The notes under the pieces are model-generated. The model worked only from the letters and a program-made list of their open reading frames with translations, ran no database searches and was not told where the DNA came from. The position numbers and the translations under genes were made by a program. From Helianthus annuus (taxonomy: Eukaryota > Streptophyta > Magnoliopsida > Asterales > Asteraceae), in NCBI RefSeq assembly GCF_002127325.2, contig NC_035438.2:144203787-144267786 (forward strand): 64,000 nucleotides of DNA, read 5' to 3'. Positions 11,886-23,311 of this stretch are shown one piece after another. Numbering within the stretch: position 1 is the stretch's first letter; every line of letters starts with the position of its first letter.

Positions 11886-13012
11886 CATATCTAGCATCGG
11901 CACCCGAATCAACTAAAATAGAAACAAAGAAATTGTCTGGTAGGAACTCACCCGCCACAACGTTGGGGTTGTTTCTTTCTTCTCCTTGTCCATTCAGGAA
12001 CTTACGCTCATCAGCCCTGTGGTTATCATTATTGTCTCCGTTATTGTTCCCGTTGCCCTGGTTGCTGCGTTTGTCACGATTCTGCCTCATCTGCGGACAG
12101 TTCCTCTTGAGGTGGTCTTCAGTTCCACATCGAAAACACCCCTTCTTGCTACCTTGCTGCTGCTGCTGCTGGTTCCGGTTTGCAGGATATGGGCTCCTAC
12201 AGTCTCTAGCCATATGTCCCGTCTTCTTGCACTGATGGCAACACGACCCCGCACATGACCCGCTGTGGTGTCGTTGGCACTTGCGGCATCTAAGTTTATT
12301 CCCTAGGTATCCCCCCTGATTTTGGTAGTTAAGCCCCTGCTGTACTAGTTTCTTGTGCGGGTCCTGTTGTATAGAGCTAGGACCCTCACCTTGGTGATCA
12401 CCCCATATATACTTGTTACTAATAAGAGCGTTTGCATTGGAAAAGTTACGCTTGGGCAACTTTCCCTCTTCCACCGCCTGATCGGTGAGTTGGTGCGCCA
12501 AACGAACGACTTGCTGGATTGTGGGAAGGTTGGCCGCAATTACAGACCCTTGGATTTCCGGGACTAAGCCTCTGAGGTATAGCTTGATTCGTCTAGATAT
12601 GGGTTGTGACAAGTTAGGACATAAGGCAGCCAAGTCGTTGGACCTCTTCGTGTACGCCTCAATCTCTGATCCTTCCATCTTCAAACCATAATACTCTATT
12701 TCAAGTTTCAGAATGTCGTCCAGGTGGCAGAATTTTTCCTTAATCAAATCCTTGAAGTCGCTCCAGAGGGTGGCATTCGCGTCTGCCAACCCGAGTATCT
12801 GAACTTGTGCGTTCCACCAAGAATATGCTTTCCCTTGCAACATTCCAGTAGCGTACTCTACTCCTTTGCTGGCACGGCTTTCACTTTCTTCGAATGTATA
12901 TTCGATTCTTCAGATCCAGTGTAGAAGGCCGATTGCCCCTCCAGTGCCGTCGAAAGTGGGAGGTTTGCACTCCAAGAACGCCTTGAAGGTGCCTATGCGT
13001 GTTTGAGGGTGC
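11886..13012 (-). pseudogene. E0 gag and protease start (Ty3/gypsy)
   Basis: On the minus strand this codes for a retrotransposon Gag core (motifs PPTFDGTGG and AYSWWNAQVQ) followed by two CCHC zinc knuckles (CHQCKKTGHMARDC and CFRCGTEDHLKRNC) with a glutamine run between them. An Asn/Asp-rich linker and the protease active site VDSGAD follow. Gag would coat the element RNA in virus-like particles. An in-frame TGA at 12912-12910 interrupts it. The N-terminus lies at 56460-56552, beyond E1, and the rest of the protease lies at 950-1866, beyond E2. It is a dead relic. Confidence 0.88.
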
Positions 13013-13017
13013 ATGGG

Positions 13018-16000
13018 TGTAACACCTCGAAATTTTGTGTCCAATAATGTGTTGACATGTGTCATGAGTTTACACGTGGTATTAAACATTAAATAAAGGA
13101 CTAAAGTTGACAAACCTTGAAAGTATGTAAATTCGAGGGTTAAAAATGTCAACGAGGGGTAAATATACTGTATAGTAACCCTAAATGATGCTCGTACCTT
13201 CAAACGAATAAATCATGGATCGTACGGAGCGAAACGCGGAAGAAAGCGGGAGATTACAAACTATAGGGGTTAAATGTGTCAACATGTTTAAATTATACCT
13301 CTGAGTGACCATTTGACGAACCCGAGACTTTGTAACAGTAAAATACGCTCACTAGAATATACGATATAAATTTCGCGAAGTTCCGTTTTAAAACGAGAAA
13401 GTTATGAGCAAATTCGTATGCGAGGGGTTAAAAGCGTCAACAATAAAAATCAAGGCTTTTCGGAAAGTAATTAAACTAACCGGGGACTTAACAATGCGGG
13501 TAAAAGTCACGAGGCCCTTAATTGTAAATAATCGAGGGCCAAATCGCAAAGTTACCCCTTCGAAACCGAAAGGTCAGGCTAATCATGACAAAAGATATGA
13601 AAATCTTGAAAATCAAGCCTAATGCGGGCCGCGTGAAGGATATGAGTGATTTAATGTGGGCCGCGCGCCACCTGCAGATTTGTTTTCTGACTTAAAGATT
13701 CAGGCGGCCCGCGTCTGAGTTGCTTGAATCTTAATGCGGGCCGCGTAAGACCCCCAGATGCAGAAAAATGTTTAACTTGCCTGTTCAGCCTTCTAAACGT
13801 CATGTAATGCCTTTAAAACCTTCCAAGTGACCCCTAAACAATCCCTAAGCATTAGGGACACATGTTGATGAGTTGTGGTCAGTGGTAGAGTTGTGTGTCA
13901 ACTTCTTATGGTGAGAAATTCACTATAAAAGGGCCATAAGTTGCAATCCACTGTTCACACCTTCATCTGCATTCTTGGATCACTTCTGGAGCTCAAACCT
14001 TCTCTCAAGTGGTCACATTTCGTGCATAGGACTTCAGTAAGTGTTCTACTCCTTTCTTATTTGAGTTATCACTTAATTTTAGCTTAGAAGTCATACCGTC
14101 GTAACTAACGGTCGACTTAGCGATAAATCACAAATGGTCCAGTGGTTTGTCGAATCGATGGTAGTTATAAGTTGGTAATCATGTGGGCCTTAAACCCCTA
14201 AAAAGGGCACCCTCCGATTCCCACTCTAACTAATCCGAATGTCGAGTCAAACGTGCTTAGAAAAAGTCAACAGAAATGCTATCTTGCGATTTGATGCATA
14301 AACAGTAATGTAGATGGCGTGTAACCTGTATTAACACTCATATAACATGATAACAAGTATATTAACTAGTCTAAGCTTGTTTGATCCGACCATTTACTGT
14401 TTTGACCCGGTTCGGAGCCGAAAGTCGCAAAACTTTGACTTTTGCTTTGACTTCAGTTTTGACCCATTAAAGTATGATTTAGACATACCTTAGGACTCTC
14501 TTGGACCAGGTTACATGATGGTATAACCCTCTGTGACCGGTTTGTTGTTTGTCCGAGTCTTTTGCACATTTCCGTTAAATGCTTAAAAGTTGACCGTAAC
14601 GCCCTTTTTAATTTAAAACGAGAATTTCGGACATGTGAAAGGACCATAACCTTGGTTACTGATTTCTAAGCATGTCCCTAAAATTTCACGTCAATCCGAG
14701 GTCCAGAATAGGAGTTATGCTAAACAGCGCAAATTACGGAAACTTTAGTAATTAAATAGCGCAATTAGCATAACGCCTATCTAAACCCAGATTTCGACAC
14801 CAAAACTTTTACACACTAAAGTAAAATAATATTTTGGGATTTTTAAAGATTTTTAATTATTTTTAACCTGCTCATAACCTGCGGTTATGGCAACGGTTCG
14901 GTAAATACCGAATATACCCTTTTCGGCCATAACTTGAGTTCTACAAGGTCTTTTGACCCGATTCCAGTTGCTACTGATTTTAAATAGTAAATAAAGTATT
15001 TTGGACTTTATAAACTGTTCGGGAAACTCAGATTTCCTGTAGAACTCAAAAACCTCTTTATAAATCTTTAAAATGACCGAAATACCCCTACGGGGCATAA
15101 AATGGATTTAAACTCGTTACGGGCATTATGGAAGGTATCCTACTGATACCACAACCTCTTTAAAGCATATTGACTTAGGAAACCAGTGTAGGATTCTTAC
15201 GGTTACCCGTTGCGTCTTTTGCGCGCACGGTTCGGCTTATGTAACTAGTTTACATAAACTAGCCGAAACGGTTCAAACCTTATTGTTTTGACCTCAAAAT
15301 CCAGAGTGTGTATGAAGTACCCACATTAAGCAAGTCTCCGAACTTGTCGGGTCTAAATCACATTCTATCCGGTCTTCGCTTAATTGTGCGTACGAACCGT
15401 ATCATTAAAACTAACCGGTCTAAGCTAAGGCTTAATTAAAGACCCGTTAGAAATCTAATAGGTTATTATAAACCTTCGTTCCAGATTAGGAGCCCAGTAA
15501 AAGTACTTAATTTACTGTATTGGATTTATACTTTGCTCAGGTAAATACTCTTAACTTATTTACCCTATACGGGCTTGGGATACTATACTATAAAAGTACC
15601 GCTTGGTCGGGTATGTAGTCATTTAAATCGGATTGTGATTAATGTATTTACATAACCCGCTTTGTTCTGTATTATTTGATGTATGGCCCTTGGGGTTAAA
15701 TGACCATGTCCCGGATATCCTTGGCATCATTTTACGAAATGGCCACGACCTAAGCACGGGGTGTAGGCGTACACCTGACAGATGCATTATGTAAAAACTG
15801 GTAATCCACTAAAGGAATCTACCTTGTGGGCATTATACCGGTGGCGTGTCAGATAACTTAAACCGGCTCTTCTAACCGGTACTAATGGACGGCAACTAAG
15901 TAAATCTATATACAATATTATATACAAATAATTGTCCCAAGTTATAAAGATATTTTTGCAGAAGTGCATTCAAATCAATTTACAAACTCTTTTCAAAACG

Positions 16001-16354
16001 AGTCAGTTGAGTTGTATTTACCAGTGTAAACTGACGTATTTTCCAAAAAGGTTAAGTGCAGGTGCTAGACGTAATAGGCTGGCTATTCCAGACATCATTA
16101 CTCAAGTCTCGCAAGCTCTAGATGTCAAAGTCTATTGAACTATTGTTTCTGTTTTATTATCGATCCACCTGTGGATCTTTTTACTCTCCGTTGTAATACT
16201 GGATATTACTTATATTCGGATTGTAATATATTTTTCCTTTTGCTTCCGCTGTGCATTCATATAATTGTGTTGTTTGACTATTATGTTGCCAACCACGTCA
16301 CGGTAATCCCCCATCGGGCCCACCGGTGAGACACGTGGAAATCGGGGTGTGACA
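13018..16354 (+). repeat. E1 5' LTR
   Basis: It begins TGTAACACCTCG and ends GGGGTGTGACA. U3 carries a recurring TTAAA...GTCAAC motif at about 13140, 13270 and 13430, a cluster of GC-rich palindromes (13624-13745) and a TATA box (13924-13930). The 3' LTR has the same layout with scattered substitutions. Confidence 0.92.
13624..13930 (+). promoter_or_regulatory. E1 LTR promoter: four GCGGGCCGCG-type sites and a TATA box
   Basis: GC palindromic sites lie at 13624-13633 (GCGGGCCGCG), about 13655-13666 (variant with GGGCCGCGCG), 13703-13713 (GGCGGCCCGCG) and 13736-13745. They sit about 180 bases or more before TATAAAAG at 13924. In the 3' LTR the same set lies at about 45830-45950 with TATA near 46129. 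Confidence 0.55.
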
Positions 16355-16357
16355 GGT

Positions 16358-16370
16358 TGGTATCAGAACC
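16358..16370 (+). other. E1 primer-binding site (tRNA-iMet type, one mismatch)
   Basis: TGGTATCAGAACC begins three bases after the LTR end. It matches the complement of initiator-Met tRNA except for A in place of G near its end. Confidence 0.85.
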
Positions 16371-17418
16371 AACACTGAGTGAATCAAACACTAGCCATTG
16401 TGTTTAATCTCAGTTACGCAATTGCACATTCTTGAGTCTAGACAAGAACATAGGACGAATTCCATTTTGTTTCAATACTTCCTTGGTATTTTTCTGATTA
16501 GCCCTTGCATGGGCAAGTCATGTTCTTAAGATGTCCCGTTTAGGGCAACCATATACTTTTTTTTAAAATTTTTTAAAAAGGAACGATTATGTTAAGATAT
16601 CATTCCTATATTATATAAGATCTACCATTATAATAAGATGGCAAAATCTAAAAAGGACAAGACCTAGCTCATGTGTCATTTTAAAGCAGGGCCAAGATGG
16701 TAGTTCCATAATTAGATTCAGATCCTCGTTAACATTCCAATTAAGGATTGTTCTACGTTAATTATTAAATAAAGAATCTTAAGAGTGAAACCTAGCCAGG
16801 TGTCATTATAAGACCCGGCCAAGATGGTAAGACCTGATTAAAAGATTCAGATTTCCCAGTTAACCTCTGTAAACATGTTAACGTCTTGGCAGATGTGATT
16901 CGTTAAAATCGCACGCGTCATTCTTATATAAGAATCCTTTTAAGGATTCCAAAGCCCAAATTAATGATTTGTAAATCATGGGTTAAATCGTCAATAAAGA
17001 TGATTAATTATTAAACATCCATTAGTGATGTAGTGCCTACGGGCCAAATTTATTAAACATCCATTAGTGGTGTAGTGCCAACGGGCCATATTTATTGTCA
17101 TATAAGACAAAAGGCAGTTGTAGTCTATGACTCCCTGTCAGAAAGGGTAAAAGGACTACGGTTCAAACCTTCATGCCTTGATTCTCTGTAATCCCGGCTA
17201 ATATTATAAAAACGTCCTCGTGACTAGGCTTTTATGCCACTAACAATATTGTTTGTAATTAGGATAAGTTATATTCAAATCCTAAAATAATGTGAGTAAC
17301 AAATTAACCAGATATGGTCTATGTTACCATGGTTAATGAATTGCCATAAAAGACAATTCCATAATAAACTTCTAAATAAACTTTGTCCCTACCTTCTTTT
17401 TGTAGCAGCAAAGACTAC
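16371..17418 (+). repeat. E1 leader with two sets of direct repeats
   Basis: No gene is seen here. Two diverged copies (about 16655-16738 and 16783-16868) share CCTAGC, RTGTCATT and GCCAAGATGGTA at an offset of about 127 bases. A second pair of about 42 bases (17010-17051 and 17052-17093) shares TTAAACATCCATTAGTG, TGTAGTGCC and ACGGGCCA. This is the untranslated leader between PBS and gag. Confidence 0.7.
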
Positions 17419-20400
17419 ATGGCTGACTCTGACGAGATAAACAGTCATCCTTTGGAAAACCACGATGATAATGATAGGGTTAATATAACCAAAGGAGAGC
17501 TTCGTTCACTGATTAACACAGCTGTATCTAAAGCTGTAGCAGAACAACTTAAGGAGTATAGTGAGACGCATAGTCGAGCCTCAACTGTACCCCGCTCTAA
17601 ATCTGTCCCTAGAACTCATTCAGAGCCTTATAACAAGCCGCCCTCTAAAAATGAAGGACCAAAGAAGGATGACGATCTTCATTCATCAAATGAACACAGT
17701 GTCCCATCCAAGAAGCCAGTGTTCGATAATGAACCACGTACCAAGTCTTGTACCTATAAGTACTTTGTTTCCTGTAAACCCCGAGATTTCACTGGGGAAA
17801 AGGGAGCAGTGGATTGTATGACCTGGTTGGATGAAATGGACACGGTGGTGGACATCAGCGGTTGTGCTGAAAGGGATGTAGTAAAGTATGTATCCCAATC
17901 GTTCAAAGGAGAGGCACTGGCATGGTGGAGGTCTCTCATTCAAGCTTCTGGGAAGATCCCGCTCTACAACATGACATGGGAGCAGTTTGTTACTCTCATT
18001 ATGGAGAACTACTGCCCTCAACATGAGGTCGAAAGAATTGAATCTGACTTCTTGTCATTGGTGATGACAAACTTAGATTGTCAAGCCTATCTTACCAGTT
18101 TTAATACCCTGTCCAGACTGGTTCCTTACCTAGTAACACCTGAGCCCAAGCGAATTGCTCGCTTCATTGGGGGTTTAGCCCCAGAAATCAAGGCCAGTGT
18201 TAAGGCTTCAAGACCTGCTACGTTTAGGTCAACAGCTGATCTCTCCTTATCCCTTACTTTAGATGCGGTCAGGTTGAGATCGCTAAAGAAATCTGAAGAA
18301 AGTAAGAGAAAGCGTGAGGATGATAACTCATGAGGGTCAGAGAAGAAGCGCAAGGGAAACACTGATTCTAAGAAGTTTGGGTCTGGAAGGAACAGTCAGC
18401 AAACAGAGGAAAAACCAAAGTGCACGAATTGCCAGAGACGCCACTTTGGAAAATGCAGACTTGAATCCAATTCTAATTCAGGAGCACCTGCATGTGGGAT
18501 ATGCAAGTCTAAAGAGCACAAGTCGATAGAGTGCAAGAAGATAAAAGATGCCACATGCTACAACTGCAATGAGAAAGGGCATATGAAAACCAACTGCCCT
18601 AAGTATGCCAAGAAACCTGAAGAGGTCAAGAAGACAAATGCTAGAGTCTTTCGATTGGATGCCAAAGAAGCGATTCTAGACGATAACGTGATCACAGGTA
18701 CTTTCCTTGTAAATGATGTCTTTGCAAGAGTACTTTTTGATTCGGGCGCTGATAAGTCTTTCGTAGATCATAAATTTTGCAAATTGCTGAATATGCCTGT
18801 CAAAACCTTGAGTATAAACTATGAGGTAGAGTTAGCAGATGGCACCATAGAAACCGTCTCTACGGTATTAGATGGATGTGTGATATCCATTAGGAACCAC
18901 TCTTTTCCTCTATCTCTACTTCCCTTTAAATTGGCCGGTTTTGACATAGTACTGGGTATGGACTGGTTATCTCACAACCAGGCCCAAATCGTCTGCAACA
19001 GAAGGCAAGTGGTGATAAAGACTCCGTCTGGTGAATCGCTTACCATTCGGGGAGATACCCAATATGGATTGCCTGAGCAAGTGACTATGCTCAAAGCTTC
19101 AAAATGTTTAAAGAAGGGTTGTGTCATCTACATGGCACAAGTCATTATTGAAGAGCCAAAACCGATGATAGAAGACATTCCCGTCATTTCGGAATATCCA
19201 GAAGTTTTCCCTGAAGATCTACCTGGTTTACCACCAGATAGGCAAGTGGAATTCAAGATTGATATCATCCCTGGAGCAGCACCTGTTGCTAGAGCACCTT
19301 ACAGGTTAGCACCAACCGAAATGAAGGAGTTGAGGACCCAACTGGATGAACTGCTAGCTAAAGGTTTCATCAAACCTAGTTCGTCTCATTGGGGAGCACC
19401 TGTCCTGTTTGTCAAGAAGAAGGACGGATCGATGCGTCTGTGCATTGATTATCACGAGCTTAATAAAGTCACGATAAAGAATAGGTATCCTTTGCCGAGG
19501 ATCGATGATTTATTCGATCAGTTACAAGGGGCAAGTTATTTCTCGAAGATTGACTTGAGGTCAGGCTACCATCAACTGAAAGTCAGAGATGAAGACGTAC
19601 ATAAAACCGCATTTAGGACTCGTTATGGTCACTATGAGTTCCTAGTGATGCCTTTTGGGCTCACTAATGCACCGGCCGCATTCATGGATCTTATGAATCG
19701 CGTTTGCAAGCCGTACTTAGACAAATTCGTCATCGTTTTCATCGACGATATTCTTATCTACTCAAAGAACTGAGCTGACCATGAGAAACACCTTCACTGT
19801 ATTCTCAAACTCCTGCATCATGAGAAACTCTATGCCAAATTCTCTAAGTGCGAATTCTGGCTTCGAGAAGTCCAATTCCTTGGACATGTTGTCAGTGAGC
19901 GTGGTATCCAAGTGGATCCCGCTAAAGTAGAAGCTGTCATGAATTGGCAAGAGCCAAAGACGCCTACGGAGATTCGTAGTTTCCTGGGGTTAGCAGGATA
20001 TTACAGGCGTTTCATTGAGAATTTTTCAAGGATTGCTGCGCCCCTGACTTCCTTGACCAAGAAGAAAGTAAAGTTCGTTTGGGGCCCTAAGCAGCAAGAG
20101 TCCTTTGATATTCTGAAGCAAAAGTTGAGCAACGCTCCTGTACTAACATTGCCTGAAGGTACCGAAGAGTTCGTAGTTTACTGCGACGCATCACACACTG
20201 GCATGGGATGTGTGCTCATGCAGAAAGTTATTGCCTATGCTTCAAGACAGTTAAAGGTGCATGAGAAGAATTACACCACCCATGACTTGGAGTCGGGTGC
20301 CGTTGTGTTCGCACTAAAACTGTGGAGGCATTATCTGTATGGTATCAAGTTTGTGATCTATTCTGATCATAAGAGCCTTCAACATCTGTTTAATCAGAAG

Positions 20401-20884
20401 GAATTGAACATGAGGCAGCGCCGTTGGATGGAGACTTTAAATGATTATGATTGTGAAATCAGATATCATCCCGGCAAGGCGAATGTAGTCGTTGATGCCT
20501 TAAGTCGAAAGGTAATGGTGAAACCCATCCGAATCAATGCCAAGAGCATTGAAGTGAAGAATAATTTGATTGAAAGGTTGTTAGCTGCACAGAGGGAAGC
20601 TGTGTTGGAAGCTAACTATCCTAAAGAAAAGCTAGGAGTAACTGAGTAGCAGTTAACTCTTAGCAAGGACGGAATTTTACGATTAAATGGACGAATATGG
20701 GTTCCAATTTATGGAGGACTACGAGATGTTATCCTCCAGGAAGCCCATAGTTCCAAATATTCTGTTCACCCGGGAGCTGATAAGATGTATCAGGATCTAA
20801 AGGCAAATTATTGGTGGATAGGCTTGAAAAAGTCTGTAGCCGCTTATGTAGCAAAATGCTTGACTTGTGCGCAAGTCAAAGCTG
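17419..20884 (+). pseudogene. E1 gag-pol, part 1 (Gag, protease, RT, RNase H, integrase zinc finger)
   Basis: The start ATG at 17419 opens a Gag with the core motif AWWRSLIQ, then zinc knuckles ([14 protein letters not shown]), protease with DSGAD, RT with FIDD and RNase H with YCDAS. The integrase HHCC finger follows, in which both His and both Cys are present. All parts share one frame but are cut by TGA at 18331, TGA at 19771 and TAG at 20647. Near 20223 the reading is two codons short of the E3 sequence after CVLMQ. The frame stops at 20884 where E5 is inserted, between the integrase finger and its catalytic core; the remainder is at 44084-45187. Close to E3 in sequence and domain order, but dead. 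Confidence 0.92.
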
Positions 20885-20889
20885 AGCAT

Positions 20890-22191
20890 TGACGGGTGGT
20901 CCATGGGACAACCCTTAAGTGTGTTAAAAGACGAGTGAATCCCTCATTTGATCATGTAATTGTCTTGAATTAGATAACTACGGTTGCTTGTGTTTCAGGT
21001 ACATCTAGAGCTTAAAAGTATGGAAATAAAGCTTTGAATAGACACGACTGGATTGTAGATTGAAAGACGGAGAATAAATGAAAAAAATAAAATTTTTAAA
21101 TTGAAGAATTAAGAAGATAACATGATAGAGGATGAAATTACGAGAACGTAGGCGAAACGGTGAAGAAAACGGAGTTGAAACGAGAAAGTTATGAAGAAAA
21201 CAAAAATTGATTGCTGAAGCCTACCGTAACTTACGGTGGTACCGTAATTTACGGTAGACTCTGACAAAAATTGATGTCGTAACTCAGTTTAACTCCACCG
21301 TAAACCATTTTAAGCCACCGTAACTTACGGTGGTACCGTAATTTACGGTGGAGGCCAGCGTGAAACTTGTAGCTCCCTCATTTAAGGTTTTTTATGGTGC
21401 CTTTTCATCATCTAATCATTCCCATTCGTTTTGTAACTCCTAAGGGGCGAATTTGGGGTGTTCTAAGGTGTTCTTGAGTGATCTAAACATGAAGACTTTG
21501 TTTTTGATTCCAATGGACAAAGGTTCGATTGTGATGATGGTTCATAACACTATGAGCGGCTAGGTTTGCTTGGTGATCGTCTCGGATGTAAGGTTTTATT
21601 TGTGACAATTATGTTTGTTCTTTAATTTTTGGAATATTAGACTGTGCATGTGTTGTTAGTTTATTATGGTGTTTGATTGGTTGTTTGTAAATTGTTGATG
21701 TATGTTTGATCATAGTTATAAACCATACGTTCTTGGTGCCGTTGGCAATCGAGATATCATGGGAGGGATTAGGGTTGGATATGTGTTGATTGGTCATCGG
21801 GTAACAACCTCGCGTTCTAGGAATCCGAGTACTTAGTTCCCTTTCATCACAAACAATTGATCTTACATGAGCCATGTCTATGTGGTTCTTTCCAGTTGAA
21901 CATGAACGTTAGTTGTCCCTTAAAACCTGAAACTCGGGATGATCACTATCCTCTTATCTTGTTACAAAACTTAACCTTGATTTGTAATCTAATTTAGTTT
22001 AATTTAGTTAATTAAAACCAATCAACCCAAACATTGAAATTTATTTTTCTTTCAATTTAGTTTACTTTAGTGAAGTTAGACATACATCGAGATAGCACAT
22101 ATTCCACAAACTCCCTGTGTTCGATACCCTCTTACCACTATCTATAGTTGTTTTTGGGATTAAATTTGCGTGTACCATGACAAGCACGTCA
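20890..22191 (+). repeat. E5 5' LTR
   Basis: It aligns with 42776-44078 throughout with few substitutions. Four palindromes lie at 21223-21349 and a weak TATA-like stretch at about 21380-21396. The rest shows no coding potential. Confidence 0.92.
21223..21349 (+). promoter_or_regulatory. Four 15-base palindromes in the E5 LTR
   Basis: ACCGTAACTTACGGT occurs at 21223-21237 and 21317-21331, and ACCGTAATTTACGGT at 21241-21255 and 21335-21349. Each is a perfect 7-1-7 palindrome, arranged as two closely spaced pairs. The same four sites recur at about 43109-43235 in the other LTR. They lie some 30-40 bases before a TATA-like TTTAAGGTTTTTTATG. A regulatory role is inferred. Confidence 0.6.
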
Positions 22192-22196
22192 AATTT

Positions 22197-22214
22197 TGGC
22201 GCCTCTGCCGGGGA
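22197..22214 (+). other. E5 primer-binding site (tRNA-Asp-like)
   Basis: TGGCGCCTCTGCCGGGGA begins five bases after the LTR. It resembles the TGGCGCC...TGCCGGGGA site used by Athila and Tat/Ogre elements, complementary to the 3' end of tRNA-Asp with small differences. Confidence 0.75.
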
Positions 22215-22328
22215 GTAGTGCGCAACGTGTGCTATCTTGTGTGTTAGTTTGAAAAAAAATAAAAAAAAACAAAAAGATTTCTTTTATGTTCATGATTTAC
22301 ACTTGGTAGTTGAGTTGTGTTGTGCAGG

Positions 22329-23311
22329 ATGACAGGGCATTACACAAATTTCAGCTTATTTACGTGTAGATTGTGCGGGGGTCCACGACATCCATGTATT
22401 GGTTACCACGAGGCTCACTACAGGAGGGCACATGGAAAACCGGTGTCTTATGTTTCACAGCTTCCACCTCCATCATACGTTGACGATTATGAATCAGAAA
22501 TGGAGGATGATTATTATTCATATGGATACGAGCGGGACGAGGAAGTTTATTATGAGGCAAGGATGGATGGTCTATGTTTTTGTTGCGGTCGCGATCACAC
22601 TTATGATTATGATGTGTGCCCGGTGTATTCGGAAAACCCGAAGTATTGGAATAAAAAGATGATGGAAGCGCGCATCTATAGACCGTATCAGGGATATCGA
22701 CAATATCATCCCGAAGAATATATTCTGAGCCCGAGGGTGTTTATGTTTATGAGACCGAGGAGGAAAAAGAGCTTGCTGTATTGGAAGTAACTTTGTCCAA
22801 ACTCGAGCAATATTTAGCAACACCCAACCTGTCCGATGTAGACCGAATCAGCTGCTTGGTTTCTAAGTGTCATACTTTAAAATTGAAGATAGAGATAGAA
22901 GAACGTCTCTCACCATTACCTGACGATATTAGAGATTATTCTCACGTGAAGGAGGAGGTTGTGGAGGATAATACCACACCAATGAGTCCTTTATCTGATG
23001 AAGAGTCACTTGTAGATCAGATGATGTGTGCAGATTAGGAGGTAGAGCAGGCTGATGGGATGGATATGTGCACCGAACCTCTTCCCATATCAATGATTCA
23101 AATTAACAAGTGTGGGGAAGAGGGTTTGAGGAACAAGATGAGAAGGGTGAAACTACCAGACATTAAGGTATATGTCATGAAGTGGACTAGCAAAGCACGT
23201 AGGAGCAGCTTTAACATGCCAAATATACTGACAAATCTATGGAGATGGCATGTAAATTTCCGGGCATTTGTTGGAAATGCTGCGGGTAAGTGTGCATTAA
23301 GACCACCATAA
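22329..23311 (+). pseudogene. E5 private ORF: zinc-knuckle protein of unknown function (broken)
   Basis: An ATG at 22329 opens 154 codons. The coding pattern then moves to another frame near 22700-22720, runs to TAG at 23036, and continues in the same frame to TAA at 23309; about 325 codons in all. Residues 13-21 hold CX2CX4H (CRLCGGPRH) and residues 83-97 hold CX2CX3HX6C (CFCCGRDHTYDYDVC). These resemble degenerate Gag zinc knuckles. Between and after them are stretches rich in Tyr, Asp and Glu. The sequence LSTLGRQPEV, in another frame near 23350, resembles a motif I associate with the region after pol in Athila-like elements. No protease, RT or integrase motif is present. It may be a Gag-derived protein kept by a non-autonomous element; I do not recognise the full domain. 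Confidence 0.6.

Noticed and set aside
13404..13622. 72-codon frame conserved in both E1 LTRs (also 45609-45827)
   Set aside because: Conservation follows from LTR duplication and the frame spans the GTCAAC repeat region of U3. No protein motif.
22317..22328. Upstream extension of the E5 ORF
   Set aside because: There is no ATG before 22329 in this frame, and the ATG at 22329 suits the leader between PBS and ORF.
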